DNA from: Herbaspirillum aquaticum
GTDB lineage: Bacteria; Pseudomonadota; Gammaproteobacteria; Burkholderiales; Burkholderiaceae_D
DNA length: 64,000 bases
Direction of reading: 5' to 3'
Assembly (NCBI RefSeq): GCF_002213425.1
Contig: NZ_NJGV01000027.1
Span: 1-64,000, forward strand
Part shown: positions 50,645-60,263 of the stretch, piece after piece
Layout of the letters: each line of letters starts with the position of its first letter
Numbering within the stretch: the first letter of the stretch is position 1
Notes under the pieces: model-generated
Seen by the model: the letters and a program-made list of their open reading frames with translations, nothing else
What the model was told of the DNA's origin: nothing
The model's database searches: none
Program-made: the position numbers and the translations under genes

Positions 50645-52546
50645 ATGGGTTCATCTCATACCAATTCAGGCCTTTCCCTCCGGTCGACCAAATTCCACCT
50701 GATTACCCTGGCGGCGCTGGGTGTGGTGTTCGGCGATATCGGTACCAGCCCGCTGTACGCATTGAAGGAATGTTTCAGCCCCGACCATGGCATCGCCTTT
50801 TCCCCGGGCGCGGTGCTGGGCATCATCTCGATGCTGTTCTGGTCGATCTCCATCGTGGTCACCATCAAGTACGTCATGTTCGTGCTGCGCGCCGACAACA
50901 ACGGCGAAGGCGGCGTGCTGGCGCTGATGGCGCTGTCGCTGCGTTCAGCCATCTCAGGATCGCCGCGCGCCAAGCTCTTGATGATGCTGGGTGTCTTCGG
51001 TGCCTGCATGTTCTATGGCGACGTCGTCATCACGCCGGCCATCTCCGTGCTCTCGGCGGTGGAAGGGCTGGAGATCGCCGCGCCGAGTACGGCGCATGCG
51101 GTCATACCGCTCACCTTGGCGATCGTGGTGGTCCTGTTCCTGATCCAGCGGCATGGCACCAGCGTGGTGGGCCGCTTCTTCGGGCCGGTGATGTTCCTGT
51201 GGTTCTTGTCGCTGGCGCTGCTGGGCCTCTACAACATCGTCAAGGCGCCGGAAGTGCTGGTGGCGATCAACCCGTATTACGCCGTGCACTTCATGGCCGA
51301 GCACTCGCTGCAGGCCTTCATCGTGCTGGGTTCGGTGGTGCTGGTGCTGACCGGGGCCGAGGCGCTGTATGCCGACATGGGCCACTTCGGCATCAAGCCG
51401 ATCCGCTACGCGTGGCTGTTTACGGTCATGCCCTCGCTGCTGATCAATTATTTCGGCCAGGGGGCCAACCTGATCGCCAATCCCAAGGCCATCACCAACC
51501 CCTTCTACCTGATGATCCCCGAGCCGCTGGTGCTGCCCATGGTGGTGCTGGCCACCTGCGCCACCGTGATTGCGTCGCAGGCGGTGATCTCGGGCGCCTT
51601 CTCGCTGACCAGCCAGGCCATCCTGCTGGGCTTCGTGCCGCGCATGCGCATCCTGCATACCTCCGAGGATGAACAGGGCCAGATCTACATTCCCCTGATC
51701 AACTGGATGCTGCTGGTGGTGGTGGTGGCGGTGGTGCTGGCCTTCAAGAAATCCGACAACCTGGCTGCCGCCTACGGGGTGGCCGTGACCACCACCATGG
51801 TGATCACCACCATGCTGCTGGGCGTGGTGATGCGCCACATCTGGAAGTGGCGCATGCCGGCCGTGGTCGTGGCCATCGGCTGCTTCCTGGTGGTCGACGT
51901 GGCCTTCTTCGCGGCCAACCTGCTCAAACTCACCGAGGGTGGCTGGTTCCCGCTGGTCATCGGCGGCGCGGCCTTCTTCCTGTTGATGACCTGGTACTCG
52001 GGCCGCATGCTGCTGCGCATGCGCATCAAGGATGACGGCATTCCCATCGAGCCCTTCATCGAAGGCCTGCTGGCGCATCCGCCGCATCGCGTGGGCGGTA
52101 CCGCCGTCTTCATGACCGGCAACATCGCCACCGTCCCGGTCGCCCTGCTGCACAACCTGAAGCACAACCGCATCCTGCATGAGCGCGTGTTCTTCCTGAA
52201 GATCAGCATCTGGGACGTGCCCTACGTGGCCGACAGCGAGCGCCTGACCATGAAGGAGCTGGGCGGCGACGTCTACCTGCTGCGCGCGGCCTTCGGTTTC
52301 AAGGAAGCGCCGGAAGTGCAGAAGGTCATGACGCTGACCGAACAGCAGTTCGGCCATCACTTCGACCTGATGGATACTTCCTTCTTCCTGGCGCGCGACA
52401 CGGTGGTGCCGAGCAAGCTGCTGGGCATGTCGCTGTGGCGCGAGCGCCTGTTCGCATGGATGTACCAGAACGGCGCCAAGCCTTCGGACTTCTTCCACAT
52501 CCCGGCCAACCGCGTGGTGGAGCTGGGCACCAAGGTGGAAATCTGA
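50645..52546 (+). CDS. kup: Kup-type potassium uptake transporter
   Basis: 633 aa. Kup/HAK motif near the N-terminus ([21 protein letters not shown]), then [16 protein letters not shown] and [16 protein letters not shown], with 12 predicted TM helices and a cytoplasmic C-terminal domain of about 180 residues ([28 protein letters not shown]). It imports K+ with H+. A GGGAG site precedes the ATG. Followed by a strong terminator. Confidence 0.93.
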   Translation: MGSSHTNSGLSLRSTKFHLITLAALGVVFGDIGTSPLYALKECFSPDHGIAFSPGAVLGIISMLFWSISIVVTIKYVMFVLRADNNGEGGVLALMALSLRSAISGSPRAKLLMMLGVFGACMFYGDVVITPAISVLSAVEGLEIAAPSTAHAVIPLTLAIVVVLFLIQRHGTSVVGRFFGPVMFLWFLSLALLGLYNIVKAPEVLVAINPYYAVHFMAEHSLQAFIVLGSVVLVLTGAEALYADMGHFGIKPIRYAWLFTVMPSLLINYFGQGANLIANPKAITNPFYLMIPEPLVLPMVVLATCATVIASQAVISGAFSLTSQAILLGFVPRMRILHTSEDEQGQIYIPLINWMLLVVVVAVVLAFKKSDNLAAAYGVAVTTTMVITTMLLGVVMRHIWKWRMPAVVVAIGCFLVVDVAFFAANLLKLTEGGWFPLVIGGAAFFLLMTWYSGRMLLRMRIKDDGIPIEPFIEGLLAHPPHRVGGTAVFMTGNIATVPVALLHNLKHNRILHERVFFLKISIWDVPYVADSERLTMKELGGDVYLLRAAFGFKEAPEVQKVMTLTEQQFGHHFDLMDTSFFLARDTVVPSKLLGMSLWRERLFAWMYQNGAKPSDFFHIPANRVVELGTKVEI

Positions 52547-52577
52547 GCGGCACAGCACTGGCCGCGTGAGGCAAAGG

Positions 52578-52612
52578 CAGGGCCGTCCTTCGGGGCGGCC
52601 CTGTTTTTTTTT
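52578..52612 (+). terminator. Intrinsic terminator of kup
   Basis: CAGGGCCGTCC / GGGCGGCCCTG with a TTCG loop and a run of nine T, 30 bp after the stop. Confidence 0.9.
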
Positions 52613-52628
52613 GCGGAGGCGCCGGGAA

Positions 52629-53105
52629 TTATCGTGGCGGCAGCGTGATGGGCAGCGGTGAGGTTGGCTTGACCTCTTCCAGGCAGATCATGGAGCGCAG
52701 CCCGGCCACGCCGGGGACCTGCATCAGCCGGTCGGTGAGGAAGTGCGACAGGCTCTTGAGATCCTGCGAGACCACCTTGAGCAGGTAATCGAAGTCACCC
52801 GAGATGGTGTAGCACTCGACGATTTCGGGAAAGGCCTTGATCACCTTTTCCACTGCGCGCACCTGCTTGAATTGCGCCCGGTCCAGCGAGAGCGACACGA
52901 AGGCCGTGACATTGAGCCCGACCTCAGCCGGCGCTACCAGGGCGGCATAGCGGCGGATCACGCCCTGCTCCTCCAGCGCACGCACGCGTCGCATGCACTG
53001 CGGCGGCGAGAGGTGGATGCGCTCGGCCAGGTCGACGTTGCTGATCTGGCCGTCGGCTTGCAGCAGTTCCAGGATCTTGATGTCGATCTTGTCCATATGA
53101 TTCAT
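52629..53105 (-). CDS. Lrp/AsnC-family transcriptional regulator
   Basis: 158 aa from ATG 53105 (53096 is possible). The HTH is KIDIKILELLQADGQISNVDLAERIHLSPPQCMRRVRALEEQGVIRRYAALV (about 5-55), then the RAM/ligand domain (about 65-145). Divergent from the ornithine cyclodeaminase/arginase/transporter genes, with a palindrome in between; it probably regulates arginine or ornithine use. Confidence 0.88.
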   Translation of the reverse strand: MNHMDKIDIKILELLQADGQISNVDLAERIHLSPPQCMRRVRALEEQGVIRRYAALVAPAEVGLNVTAFVSLSLDRAQFKQVRAVEKVIKAFPEIVECYTISGDFDYLLKVVSQDLKSLSHFLTDRLMQVPGVAGLRSMICLEEVKPTSPLPITLPPR

Positions 53106-53120
53106 CGCGGCGAAATAATA

Positions 53121-53149
53121 TTTCGTCATCATGGCAAATCATGACGAAA
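53121..53149. promoter_or_regulatory. Probable Lrp-family operator
   Basis: TTTCGTCAT and ATGACGAAA arms with an 11-bp centre, between the divergent Lrp gene and ornithine cyclodeaminase gene. Confidence 0.6.
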
Positions 53150-53235
53150 AACGAAAGCCTGTTTCGCTCCGTTGTAGATAAGATTTCATCCATCGCCACT
53201 GCCGAGGCAGCCCCTGCACAAGAGGCTGATGCATC

Positions 53236-54279
53236 ATGGTCAAGTACATCGGAACGTCAGACCTGCAAGCCCATCTGGCCACGTATCCCTTGCCGGAGGT
53301 GATCGGCGGCATGGTGCAATACCTGCGCGAGGACTTCCTGCGCTGGCCGCAATTCGACAAGAGCGCACGCGTGGCCAGCCACTCGGCGCGCGGGGTGATC
53401 GAGCTGATGCCCATTTCGGATGGACGCTGGTATGCCTTCAAGTACGTCAACGGCCATCCCGCCAATACGGCGCAGGGTTTGCTGACGGTCACCGCCTTCG
53501 GCGTGCTGGCCGAGGTGGCCAGCGGCTATCCGCGCCTGCTGTCGGAACTGACCCTGACCACGGCCTTGCGCACGGCGGCGACCTCGGTGCTGGCGGCGCA
53601 GCACATGGCGCGCCCGAACAGCCGCAGCATGGCACTCATCGGCAATGGTGCGCAGGCGGACTTCCAGGCCATTGCTTTCCATACCCAGCTGGGTATCACG
53701 GAGTTGCGGCTCTTTGATGTCGACCCGGCTGCCACCGACAAGCTGGTACGCAACCTGCGGAACTGGCCTGCGCTGCGGCTGGTCCGCGCACGCAGCACGG
53801 CCGAGGCGGTGGCCGGGGCCGACATCGTCACGACGGTCACGGCCGACAAGCGCCGTGCCGTGATCGTGCATCCGGACATGATCGAAGCCGGCATGCACAT
53901 CAATGCCGTCGGTGGCGATTGCCCCGGCAAGACCGAATTGCATCGGGGCGTGCTGGAGAAAGCGCGCGTGGTCGTGGAATTCGCACCGCAATCGCGTATC
54001 GAAGGGGAAGTGCAGCAGATGCCGCCGGACTTTGCCGTGACCGAACTGTGGGAAGTGCTGGCCGGCAAGGCAACCGGCCGCCGCGATGCCCATGAAGTGA
54101 CGGTCTTCGATTCGGTCGGTTTCGCGCTGGAGGATTTCTCGGCGCTGCGCTACCTGGATGACCACATCGATGCGCATCAGGCGCAGCAGATCGATCTGGT
54201 CCCCGCACTGGACAACCCCAAGGACCTGGTTGGCTTGGCCATCCCCGTCCTTCCCTACAAGGAGCAGGCAAACGCATGA
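53236..54279 (+). CDS. ocd: Ornithine cyclodeaminase
   Basis: 347 aa. NAD-binding segment MALIGNGAQADFQAIAFHTQLGITELRLFDVD (about 135-165), with VTTVTADKRRAVIVHPDMIEAGMHINAVGGDCPGKTEL typical of ornithine cyclodeaminase. It converts ornithine to proline plus ammonia. Its stop overlaps the arginase start (ATGA). Together they turn arginine into ornithine, urea and proline. Confidence 0.9.
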   Translation: MVKYIGTSDLQAHLATYPLPEVIGGMVQYLREDFLRWPQFDKSARVASHSARGVIELMPISDGRWYAFKYVNGHPANTAQGLLTVTAFGVLAEVASGYPRLLSELTLTTALRTAATSVLAAQHMARPNSRSMALIGNGAQADFQAIAFHTQLGITELRLFDVDPAATDKLVRNLRNWPALRLVRARSTAEAVAGADIVTTVTADKRRAVIVHPDMIEAGMHINAVGGDCPGKTELHRGVLEKARVVVEFAPQSRIEGEVQQMPPDFAVTELWEVLAGKATGRRDAHEVTVFDSVGFALEDFSALRYLDDHIDAHQAQQIDLVPALDNPKDLVGLAIPVLPYKEQANA

Positions 54280-55184
54280 ACAAGATCAGGATGATGGGCG
54301 CCCCCACCGACGTGGGCGCCAGCCGCCGTGGTGCCTCCATGGGCCCGGCCGCCCTGCGCGTGGCCGAACTGCAGCGCAGCCTGCAGCAGCATGGATTGGA
54401 AGTGATCGATGGCGGCGACCTGGGCGGTCCGGCCAATCCGCAGCAGCCACCGGTGCAGGGATTGCGCCATCTGGAACAGGTGGTGCAGTGGAACCAGGCC
54501 GTCTTCGATGCGGTATCGGGCAGCCTGGCCGAGGGCGAAGTGCCGCTGCTCATGGGCGGTGACCATGCCCTGGCAGTCGGGTCGATTGCCGCCGTGGCGC
54601 GTCACTGCCGCACCCACGGCAAGGACCTGCGCGTGCTGTGGCTGGATGCCCATGCCGATGCCAACACCAGCCAATCCACCCCGACCGGCAACATCCATGG
54701 CATGCCGGTAGCCTGTCTGCTGGGCGTGGGGCCCGACGCGCTGACCCGCATGGGCGGCCAGACGCCGGCCATGCAGCCGCAGCAGATCTGCCAGATCGGC
54801 ATCCGCAGCGTGGACCGCGAAGAAAAGCGCCACCTGCGCGAACTGGGCGTGCGCGTCTTCGACATGCGCCACATCGATGAATACGGCATGCGCGCCACCA
54901 TGCAGGAGGCGCTGGCCGGCATGGAGCCGGATACCCACCTGCACGTGAGTTTCGATGTGGATTTCCTCGATGCCGCGCTGGCTCCGGGTGTGGGCACGGC
55001 CGTCCTGGGCGGTCCGACCTATCGCGAGGCCCAGCTGTGCATGGAGATGATCGCCGATACCGGCCGTCTTGCTTCGCTGGACGTGATGGAACTGAACCCG
55101 GCCTGCGACGTGCGCAACCAGACCGCTGAGGTGGTGGTGGACCTGGTCGAAAGCTTGTTCGGGAAATCCACACTGATTCGCTGA
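54276..55184 (+). CDS. rocF: Arginase
   Basis: 302 aa. Manganese-ligand blocks: MGGDHALAVGS, LWLDAHADANT, HVSFDVDFLDAALAPGVGTAV and the terminal LDVMELNPACDVRNQTAEVVVDLVESLFG. GAPTDVGASRRGASMGPAALR is the typical opening. It hydrolyses arginine to ornithine and urea. Coupled to the cyclodeaminase by 4-bp overlap. Confidence 0.93.
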   Translation: MNKIRMMGAPTDVGASRRGASMGPAALRVAELQRSLQQHGLEVIDGGDLGGPANPQQPPVQGLRHLEQVVQWNQAVFDAVSGSLAEGEVPLLMGGDHALAVGSIAAVARHCRTHGKDLRVLWLDAHADANTSQSTPTGNIHGMPVACLLGVGPDALTRMGGQTPAMQPQQICQIGIRSVDREEKRHLRELGVRVFDMRHIDEYGMRATMQEALAGMEPDTHLHVSFDVDFLDAALAPGVGTAVLGGPTYREAQLCMEMIADTGRLASLDVMELNPACDVRNQTAEVVVDLVESLFGKSTLIR

Positions 55185-55395
55185 GTTTGGCTGGCGCCTC
55201 TCATTGCATGCAATTGGAGGTTGAAGGATTGCGGGCAATGCCCGATCATTCAGGGTTTTGTCGCGTCCGGCGGGCAGGAGCAGGGTAGTCACCTGGCATT
55301 CCCGTGCGCCGGGAAGCGCCCGCACGCCGGGGCGGAAGCGATGTGCGCACGCATCTTGCTCTCCCGGTTCACTCCTCCGTCAGAAAGAAGTCATC

Positions 55396-56175
55396 ATGTC
55401 CTTCAAGAAATTGTTCACCCTGGCCGCCAGCGCGCTGGCCCTGTCCTGTGCTGCCGGCAGCACCTTCGCGGCTGACCAGACCTACGTGGTCGGCGCCGGC
55501 GGTACCTACCGCCCCTTCGAATTCGAAACCCCGAAGAAGGAACTGGTCGGCTTCGACATCGACCTGATCAAGGCCATCTCGCAAGCGTCCAACTTCAAGA
55601 TCCAGCTGGTGAGCACGCCCTGGGAAGGCATTTTCGCCACCCTCGGCCAGGGTGACCGCGACATCATCATCTCCGGCATCACCATCACCGACAAGCGCGC
55701 CCAGATGGTCGACTTCTCGCTGCCGTACTTCCCGGCCGAGCAAGTCATCATCACCAACGCCGATGCCAAGATCACCTCGCTGGCCGACCTGAAGAAGACG
55801 CAAGTGGCCGTGGTCAACTCCACCGCCGGTGACATCGTGGTCTCCGAAGAACTGGGCAAGGCCAGCACCGCCATCCACCGTTTCGACAACACCGTGCTGA
55901 TGCTGGAAGAACTGTATCGCGGCGGCGTTGACGCGGCCGTGGGCGACGTGGGCGTGATCAAGTTCTACATCAAGAGCCATCCCGAGAAGAAGTTCAAGGT
56001 CGTCGGTGACACCAAGTTCGTGCGCCAGTACTTCGGTATCGCCGTCAAGAAGGGCAACAAGGAACTGCTGGACAAGATCAACGCCGGCCTGAAGCAGATC
56101 GTCGCCGATGGCACCTACGCCAAGATCTACAAGACCTGGTTCGACGGCGAAGTCCCGACCCTGCCGCTGAAGTAA
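55396..56175 (+). CDS. Polar amino-acid ABC transporter substrate-binding protein
   Basis: 259 aa from ATG 55396. Signal peptide MSFKKLFTLAASALALSCAAGSTFA (about 25), then the solute-binding fold: TYRPFEFETPKKELVGFDIDLIKAIS, WEGIFATLGQGDRDIIISGITIT, and a C-terminal helix ending TWFDGEVPTLPLK. Neighbouring arginase and cyclodeaminase suggest arginine/ornithine as substrate. Preceded by a 211-bp spacer, so an additional promoter is possible. Confidence 0.85.
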   Translation: MSFKKLFTLAASALALSCAAGSTFAADQTYVVGAGGTYRPFEFETPKKELVGFDIDLIKAISQASNFKIQLVSTPWEGIFATLGQGDRDIIISGITITDKRAQMVDFSLPYFPAEQVIITNADAKITSLADLKKTQVAVVNSTAGDIVVSEELGKASTAIHRFDNTVLMLEELYRGGVDAAVGDVGVIKFYIKSHPEKKFKVVGDTKFVRQYFGIAVKKGNKELLDKINAGLKQIVADGTYAKIYKTWFDGEVPTLPLK

Positions 56176-56185
56176 TCCTTCCGGC

Positions 56186-56205
56186 CCCGGCCCCCGTTGG
56201 CCGGG
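56186..56205 (+). terminator. Stem-loop after the binding-protein gene (possible attenuator)
   Basis: CCCGGCC / GGCCGGG with CCCGTT loop and no T-run. Such stems commonly lower read-through into downstream permease genes or protect the upstream message. Confidence 0.4.
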
Positions 56206-56317
56206 CGCCTGCCTGAGCGCCGCTCCGCCGGGGTGCGGGGCGCGCTGCCTGTCCTGCTTGTTCCGCGTTTTTCGCGTTCCCTGCTTTTCTTAACCTCTCC
56301 GTTTGAACGGATTCATC

Positions 56318-57070
56318 ATGCATTCCTTCTTCCAATGGGAAATCATCGGCGAATACGCGCCGCTGTTCGTCGAAGGCACCTGGATGACCCTGAAGGCCGC
56401 GATCATCTGCGTCATCGCCGGCACCTGCTGGGGCCTGGTGCTGGGCGTGGGCCGCCTGGCCGAGGCACGCCATGGTTTCTGGAAATATTTCCTGTGCTAC
56501 TGCGTGCAGTGGCCGATTCGCTTCTACGTCAGCTTCCTGCGCGGCACACCCTTGTTCGTGCAGATCCTGCTGATCCACTTCGCGCTCATGCCGATGTTGA
56601 TCAACCCCAGCGGCGGCCTGATCCTCTCGGGCGACCTGGCGCGCGAGATCCGCTCGCACTACGGTGCCTTCGCTTCGGCGGTGCTGGCCATCACGCTCAA
56701 CTCGGGCGCGTATGTCTCGGAGATCTTCCGCGCCGGCATCCAGTCCATCGACCGCGGCCAGAGCGAAGCCTCGCGCTCGCTGGGCATGAGCTACCTCGGC
56801 ACGCTGCGCCGCGTGGTGCTGCCGCAGGCCTTCCGCCGCATGCTGCCGCCGCTGGGCAACAATGCCATTGCCATCGTCAAGGATTCCTCGCTGGCCTCGG
56901 CCATCGGCCTGGCTGAACTGGCCTATGCAGCGCGTACCGTCTCGGGCGCCTATGCACGCTACTGGGAGCCGTACCTGACCATCTCGGTGATCTACTGGGT
57001 CATCACGCTGGCACTGGCGGCGCTGGTACGCCATCTGGAAGCACGTTACGGCAAGGGAGATGCACGATGA
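56318..57070 (+). CDS. Polar amino-acid ABC transporter permease
   Basis: 250 aa from ATG 56318. HisM/GlnP-type permease: five TM helices and the EAA loop [49 protein letters not shown]. Encoded between the binding protein and the ATPase, overlapping the latter by 4 bp. Confidence 0.9.
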   Translation: MHSFFQWEIIGEYAPLFVEGTWMTLKAAIICVIAGTCWGLVLGVGRLAEARHGFWKYFLCYCVQWPIRFYVSFLRGTPLFVQILLIHFALMPMLINPSGGLILSGDLAREIRSHYGAFASAVLAITLNSGAYVSEIFRAGIQSIDRGQSEASRSLGMSYLGTLRRVVLPQAFRRMLPPLGNNAIAIVKDSSLASAIGLAELAYAARTVSGAYARYWEPYLTISVIYWVITLALAALVRHLEARYGKGDAR

Positions 57071-57798
57071 GCACGATGATCAAGGTCAATCAACTGCAGA
57101 AGCGCTTCGGCCAGGCGCACATCCTGCGCGGTATCGATTGCGAGATCCGCGCGCGTGAAGTGGTGTGCGTGATCGGGCCGTCGGGCTCGGGCAAGAGCAC
57201 TTTCCTGCGCTGCCTCAACGGGCTGGAAGAAGTCAGCGATGGCGACATCTTCATCGAAGGCGTCAAGCTCAATGATCCCAAGGTCAACCTCAATGCGCTG
57301 CGCGCCGAGCTGGGCATGGTGTTCCAGCGCTTCAACCTGTTCCCGCACATGACGGTGCTGGAAAACCTGATCATGGCGCCCATGCAGGTCAAGAAGCTGT
57401 CCCGCCGCGAAGCCGTGCTGGTGGCCGAGAAGCTGCTGCAGAAGGTGGGCCTGCTGGAGAAGATCGACGCCTTCCCCAACCAGCTCTCCGGCGGCCAGCA
57501 GCAGCGCGTGGCGATTGCCCGCGCGCTGGCGATGGAACCGAAGGTGATGCTGTTTGATGAACCCACTTCCGCGCTGGACCCGGAACTGGTGGGCGAAGTG
57601 CTGACCGTCATGAAGCAACTGGCCGAGGAAGGCATGACCATGGTCGTGGTCACGCACGAGATGGGCTTTGCCCGTGAAGTGGCGGACCGGGTCTTCTTCA
57701 TCGACCAGGGCGTCATCATGGAAGAAGGACCGCCGCAGCAGGTGCTGGGCGAGCCTGTCCATGAGCGCACGCGCGATTTCCTGCGCAAGGTGCTGTAA
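57067..57798 (+). CDS. Polar amino-acid ABC transporter ATP-binding protein
   Basis: 243 aa. Walker [16 protein letters not shown]-loop, signature [15 protein letters not shown], Walker [16 protein letters not shown], switch H in VTHEMGFA. It is of the GlnQ/HisP type. Last gene of the arginine cluster; followed by a terminator shared with the convergent EamA gene. Confidence 0.93.
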   Translation: MSTMIKVNQLQKRFGQAHILRGIDCEIRAREVVCVIGPSGSGKSTFLRCLNGLEEVSDGDIFIEGVKLNDPKVNLNALRAELGMVFQRFNLFPHMTVLENLIMAPMQVKKLSRREAVLVAEKLLQKVGLLEKIDAFPNQLSGGQQQRVAIARALAMEPKVMLFDEPTSALDPELVGEVLTVMKQLAEEGMTMVVVTHEMGFAREVADRVFFIDQGVIMEEGPPQQVLGEPVHERTRDFLRKVL

Positions 57799-57802
57799 GC
57801 GA

Positions 57803-57842
57803 CAACGAAAAACGCCGGGATTGCTCCCGGCGTTTTTCGTTG
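57803..57842. terminator. Bidirectional terminator
   Basis: CAACGAAAAACGCCGGG / CCCGGCGTTTTTCGTTG, a perfect 17-bp stem with ATTGCT loop, between the convergent ATPase and EamA genes. Confidence 0.92.
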
Positions 57843-57847
57843 CAGGC

Positions 57848-58693
57848 TCAGTGATGCGCCCCCAGCACGATGGCCCCCGCTGCAATCACCGCGCAGGACA
57901 GTACGCGCCGCAGGGTCAGCTTCTCGCCCAGGAAGAGCGTGCCGATCAGGAGCGCAAACAGTACCGAGGTTTCGCGCAGCGCCGAGACCATGCCCATGGG
58001 GGCGAGCGTCACGGCCCAGATCACGATGCCGTAGGCCAGCAGCGACATCATGCCGCCCGCCAATCCGATCCAGCTGTCCTTGTGGGATAGCACTACTGGC
58101 GAGCGTCCATGCTTGTACTGGTAGAGCAGGGCCAGCGGAATGCTGTCGGCCACGAACAGCCAGCCCGCATAGGCGATGGCATCGCCCGCGAGCCGTGCGC
58201 CGATGCCATCGGTGATGGTGTAGGCCGCAATGAAGGCGCCGGTCGCCAGCGCCGCCAGCGGACCGGACAGGTGCTCGCGCTGGCGCATGGCGCGCAGGTT
58301 GGCCAGGCTGACGATGCCCAGCGAGACCAGGGCGATGCCGATCACGGTATACATTCCCAGCTGCTCTCCGGCGAACACTGCCGCGCCCAGTGCCACCAGC
58401 AAGGGCGAGGAGCCGCGTGCAATCGGATAGGACTGGCCGAAGTCGCCGATGCGGTAGGCGCGAATCAGGAACAGGTTGTAGCCGGTGTGCAGAAGACCCG
58501 AGAGCAGGATGTAGAACCAGCTCTCCGCCTGCGGCCACGGCCGCCACAGCACCAGCGGGATCGCCCCCAGGCCCGCGCCCAGGGTCATGAGCGAGAGCGA
58601 GGCCAGGCGGTCCTGGCTGCTCTTGAGCAGGGCGTTCCAGGAAGCGTGCAGCAGTGCGGCGGCCAGGACCAGGGCGATGACCGGGAGCGTCAT
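57848..58693 (-). CDS. EamA/DMT-family transporter
   Basis: 281 aa from ATG 58693. Ten TM helices in two EamA repeats of about 140 residues (ALLHASWNALLKSSQDR in the first; GTLFLGEKLTLRRVLSCAVIAAGAIVL at the end of the second). Its start overlaps the stop of the upstream TrmB-like gene (ATGA), so they are coupled. The substrate is unknown. Confidence 0.85.
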   Translation of the reverse strand: MTLPVIALVLAAALLHASWNALLKSSQDRLASLSLMTLGAGLGAIPLVLWRPWPQAESWFYILLSGLLHTGYNLFLIRAYRIGDFGQSYPIARGSSPLLVALGAAVFAGEQLGMYTVIGIALVSLGIVSLANLRAMRQREHLSGPLAALATGAFIAAYTITDGIGARLAGDAIAYAGWLFVADSIPLALLYQYKHGRSPVVLSHKDSWIGLAGGMMSLLAYGIVIWAVTLAPMGMVSALRETSVLFALLIGTLFLGEKLTLRRVLSCAVIAAGAIVLGAHH

Positions 58694-59415
58694 GCGCGGC
58701 TGCCCGGCAGCGCCTGCGCATCCAGGTCGGCCACCACGCGCCACAGCGCATGGCCCGACGCCAGGTACTTGCGCTCGAAGGGTGTGATGGGCTGGTCGGG
58801 TTGCCAGGCCTGGGCATCGAAACTACCCGCAGTGAGCTGGTTCAGGGCTGATGTGAACTCTTCGACATAGATGCGCCAGTTGCTGCGGCATTCCAGCTGG
58901 CCGCCCAGCGCCACGATGAAGGGAAACACCGGATGGCCTTGCCAGCGCCGGGACAGGTGGCCGATCTTGGGCCAGGGATTGGGGTAGAGCAGGTAGTGCC
59001 GCGCCGGACGCAGCCCGGCTTGGTGTGCCAGGCGCCAGTAATCGACCAGGTCGGCGCGCACGAAGCACAGGTTCGCGGGTTCCGGGCCGTCCCAATGCGT
59101 ATTGCGGGCCAGGCGGTCGGCCGACTGGTCGATGCCGATGACGAAATGATCCGGGTATTGCGCCGCCAGGTGCAGCGTCGACAGGCCCACGCCACAGCCG
59201 GTATCGAGGATCAGCGGCGCCTCGCCCGCGGCGCGCCAGGCTTCCATGCTGGCATCGAAGGCGCGCTGGTTGTAGTCGGTGACGGGTTTGCGGAACGGAT
59301 GGGCGGGATCGGCGTGGCGCGCCACCAGGGCGGCCAATTGCTCATGCACGCCGGTCTGGGCGCTGCTGATGGGGGATGAATTCACGACAAGGCGGTCAAG
59401 GCGGCAAAACGCCAT
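58690..59415 (-). CDS. trmB: TrmB-like tRNA (guanine-N7)-methyltransferase family protein
   Basis: 241 aa. SAM-binding motif ILDTGCGVGLSTLHLA (about 68-83), IGIDQSADRLARN, then RHYLLYPNPWPKIGHLSRRWQGHPVFP, the TrmB-type PxPWPKxxHxxRR segment, and the end ITPFERKYLASGHALWRVVADL. It is a divergent member; a second canonical trmB may exist elsewhere. The start at 59415 lacks a good ribosome site; GTG 59385 is possible. Coupled to the EamA gene. Confidence 0.75.
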   Translation of the reverse strand: MAFCRLDRLVVNSSPISSAQTGVHEQLAALVARHADPAHPFRKPVTDYNQRAFDASMEAWRAAGEAPLILDTGCGVGLSTLHLAAQYPDHFVIGIDQSADRLARNTHWDGPEPANLCFVRADLVDYWRLAHQAGLRPARHYLLYPNPWPKIGHLSRRWQGHPVFPFIVALGGQLECRSNWRIYVEEFTSALNQLTAGSFDAQAWQPDQPITPFERKYLASGHALWRVVADLDAQALPGSRA

Positions 59416-59454
59416 TTTAATGGACGCCGCCTGCCTGCCGCTGATGGCAAGCTG

Positions 59455-59488
59455 ACCAAAAGAGAACGCCGCGCAGTGGGCGCGGCGT
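59455..59488 (-). terminator. Intrinsic terminator of DUF3567 gene
   Basis: Stem ACGCCGCGC / GCGCGGCGT with AGTGG loop; on the minus strand it is followed by TCTCTTTTGG. Confidence 0.6.
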
Positions 59489-59519
59489 CATTGCCTGCAG
59501 AACGGGAGGGTTGACCCGA

Positions 59520-59777
59520 TCAGTGCAAGGTCATGGGATGACGCATCATCACGTCATAACGGCTCAGGAAGTTGTCGATATCGTCCATGGTGGGTTCGGA
59601 CGCGATCAGCTCCTGGACATCCTTGCGGAACAGTTCGGCCGCCGGGCCATCGATGTAGATTTCACGCTGGCCGGACTTGTCCATGATCTCGTAGCCGCCG
59701 AAGCGCAGGGCTTCGTGGTCGGAATCGGCACCGAATTCGACGACGCTGTACTGCTCACTGTTGTAGATCAGGTTCAT
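59520..59777 (-). CDS. DUF3567 family protein
   Basis: 85 aa, betaproteobacterial small protein: MNLIYNSEQYSVVEFG, GGYEIMDKSGQREIYIDGPAAELFRKDVQELI, IDNFLSRYDVMMRHPMTLH. Cytoplasmic, function unknown. AGGAGTCACT precedes the ATG. Confidence 0.85.
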   Translation of the reverse strand: MNLIYNSEQYSVVEFGADSDHEALRFGGYEIMDKSGQREIYIDGPAAELFRKDVQELIASEPTMDDIDNFLSRYDVMMRHPMTLH

Positions 59778-60205
59778 AGTGACTCCTTATGCTGGAATAC
59801 TGCTTCGAAAAGGAAGTGGCGCCTTCACCGTAAATTTCAAGACCCTTCACCTGGGCCGCGCCTCGTGTGCATCTCTGCTACTTCGATACAGCTCCCTCGG
59901 GGAACGCCGCGTCGCTTGCGCTCCTGGGTCTGTTGACGGCAGTGTTACGGAAAAACTTTGATGCCTGCCGTGTTGCCTTTCCGCATGCACTAAATCTTGC
60001 ATGTTTCTTCATGATGCACTGTCACCTGCTGAAGATAGATGACAAGCCTGCCCGGAAGTTCATCGCCCTGCAGCAGGCCGGGTTGCGGCCTGGCAAGCCT
60101 CATCACGCCTTCAGCATGCCGCTGTCGGACGCAAAAGAACATCAGGAAATTTCTGACGCCGCCACACCCCTGTGGCGGACTGCACCCCAACACTTGGCCA
60201 GACTA
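59778..60205. other. Gene-free interval
   Basis: About 430 bp between DUF3567 and ntrX. No credible frame; contains the DUF3567 promoter and, at its end, the ntrX terminator. Confidence 0.5.
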
Positions 60206-60238
60206 CCAAAAGAAACGGGATCGCGCTGCGATCCCGTT
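60206..60238 (-). terminator. Intrinsic terminator of ntrX
   Basis: Stem AACGGGATCGC / GCGATCCCGTT with a GCT loop; on the minus strand it is followed by TCTTTTGG. Confidence 0.7.
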
Positions 60239-60263
60239 GTCTTGATGTTCATGCCGGCGTGGT

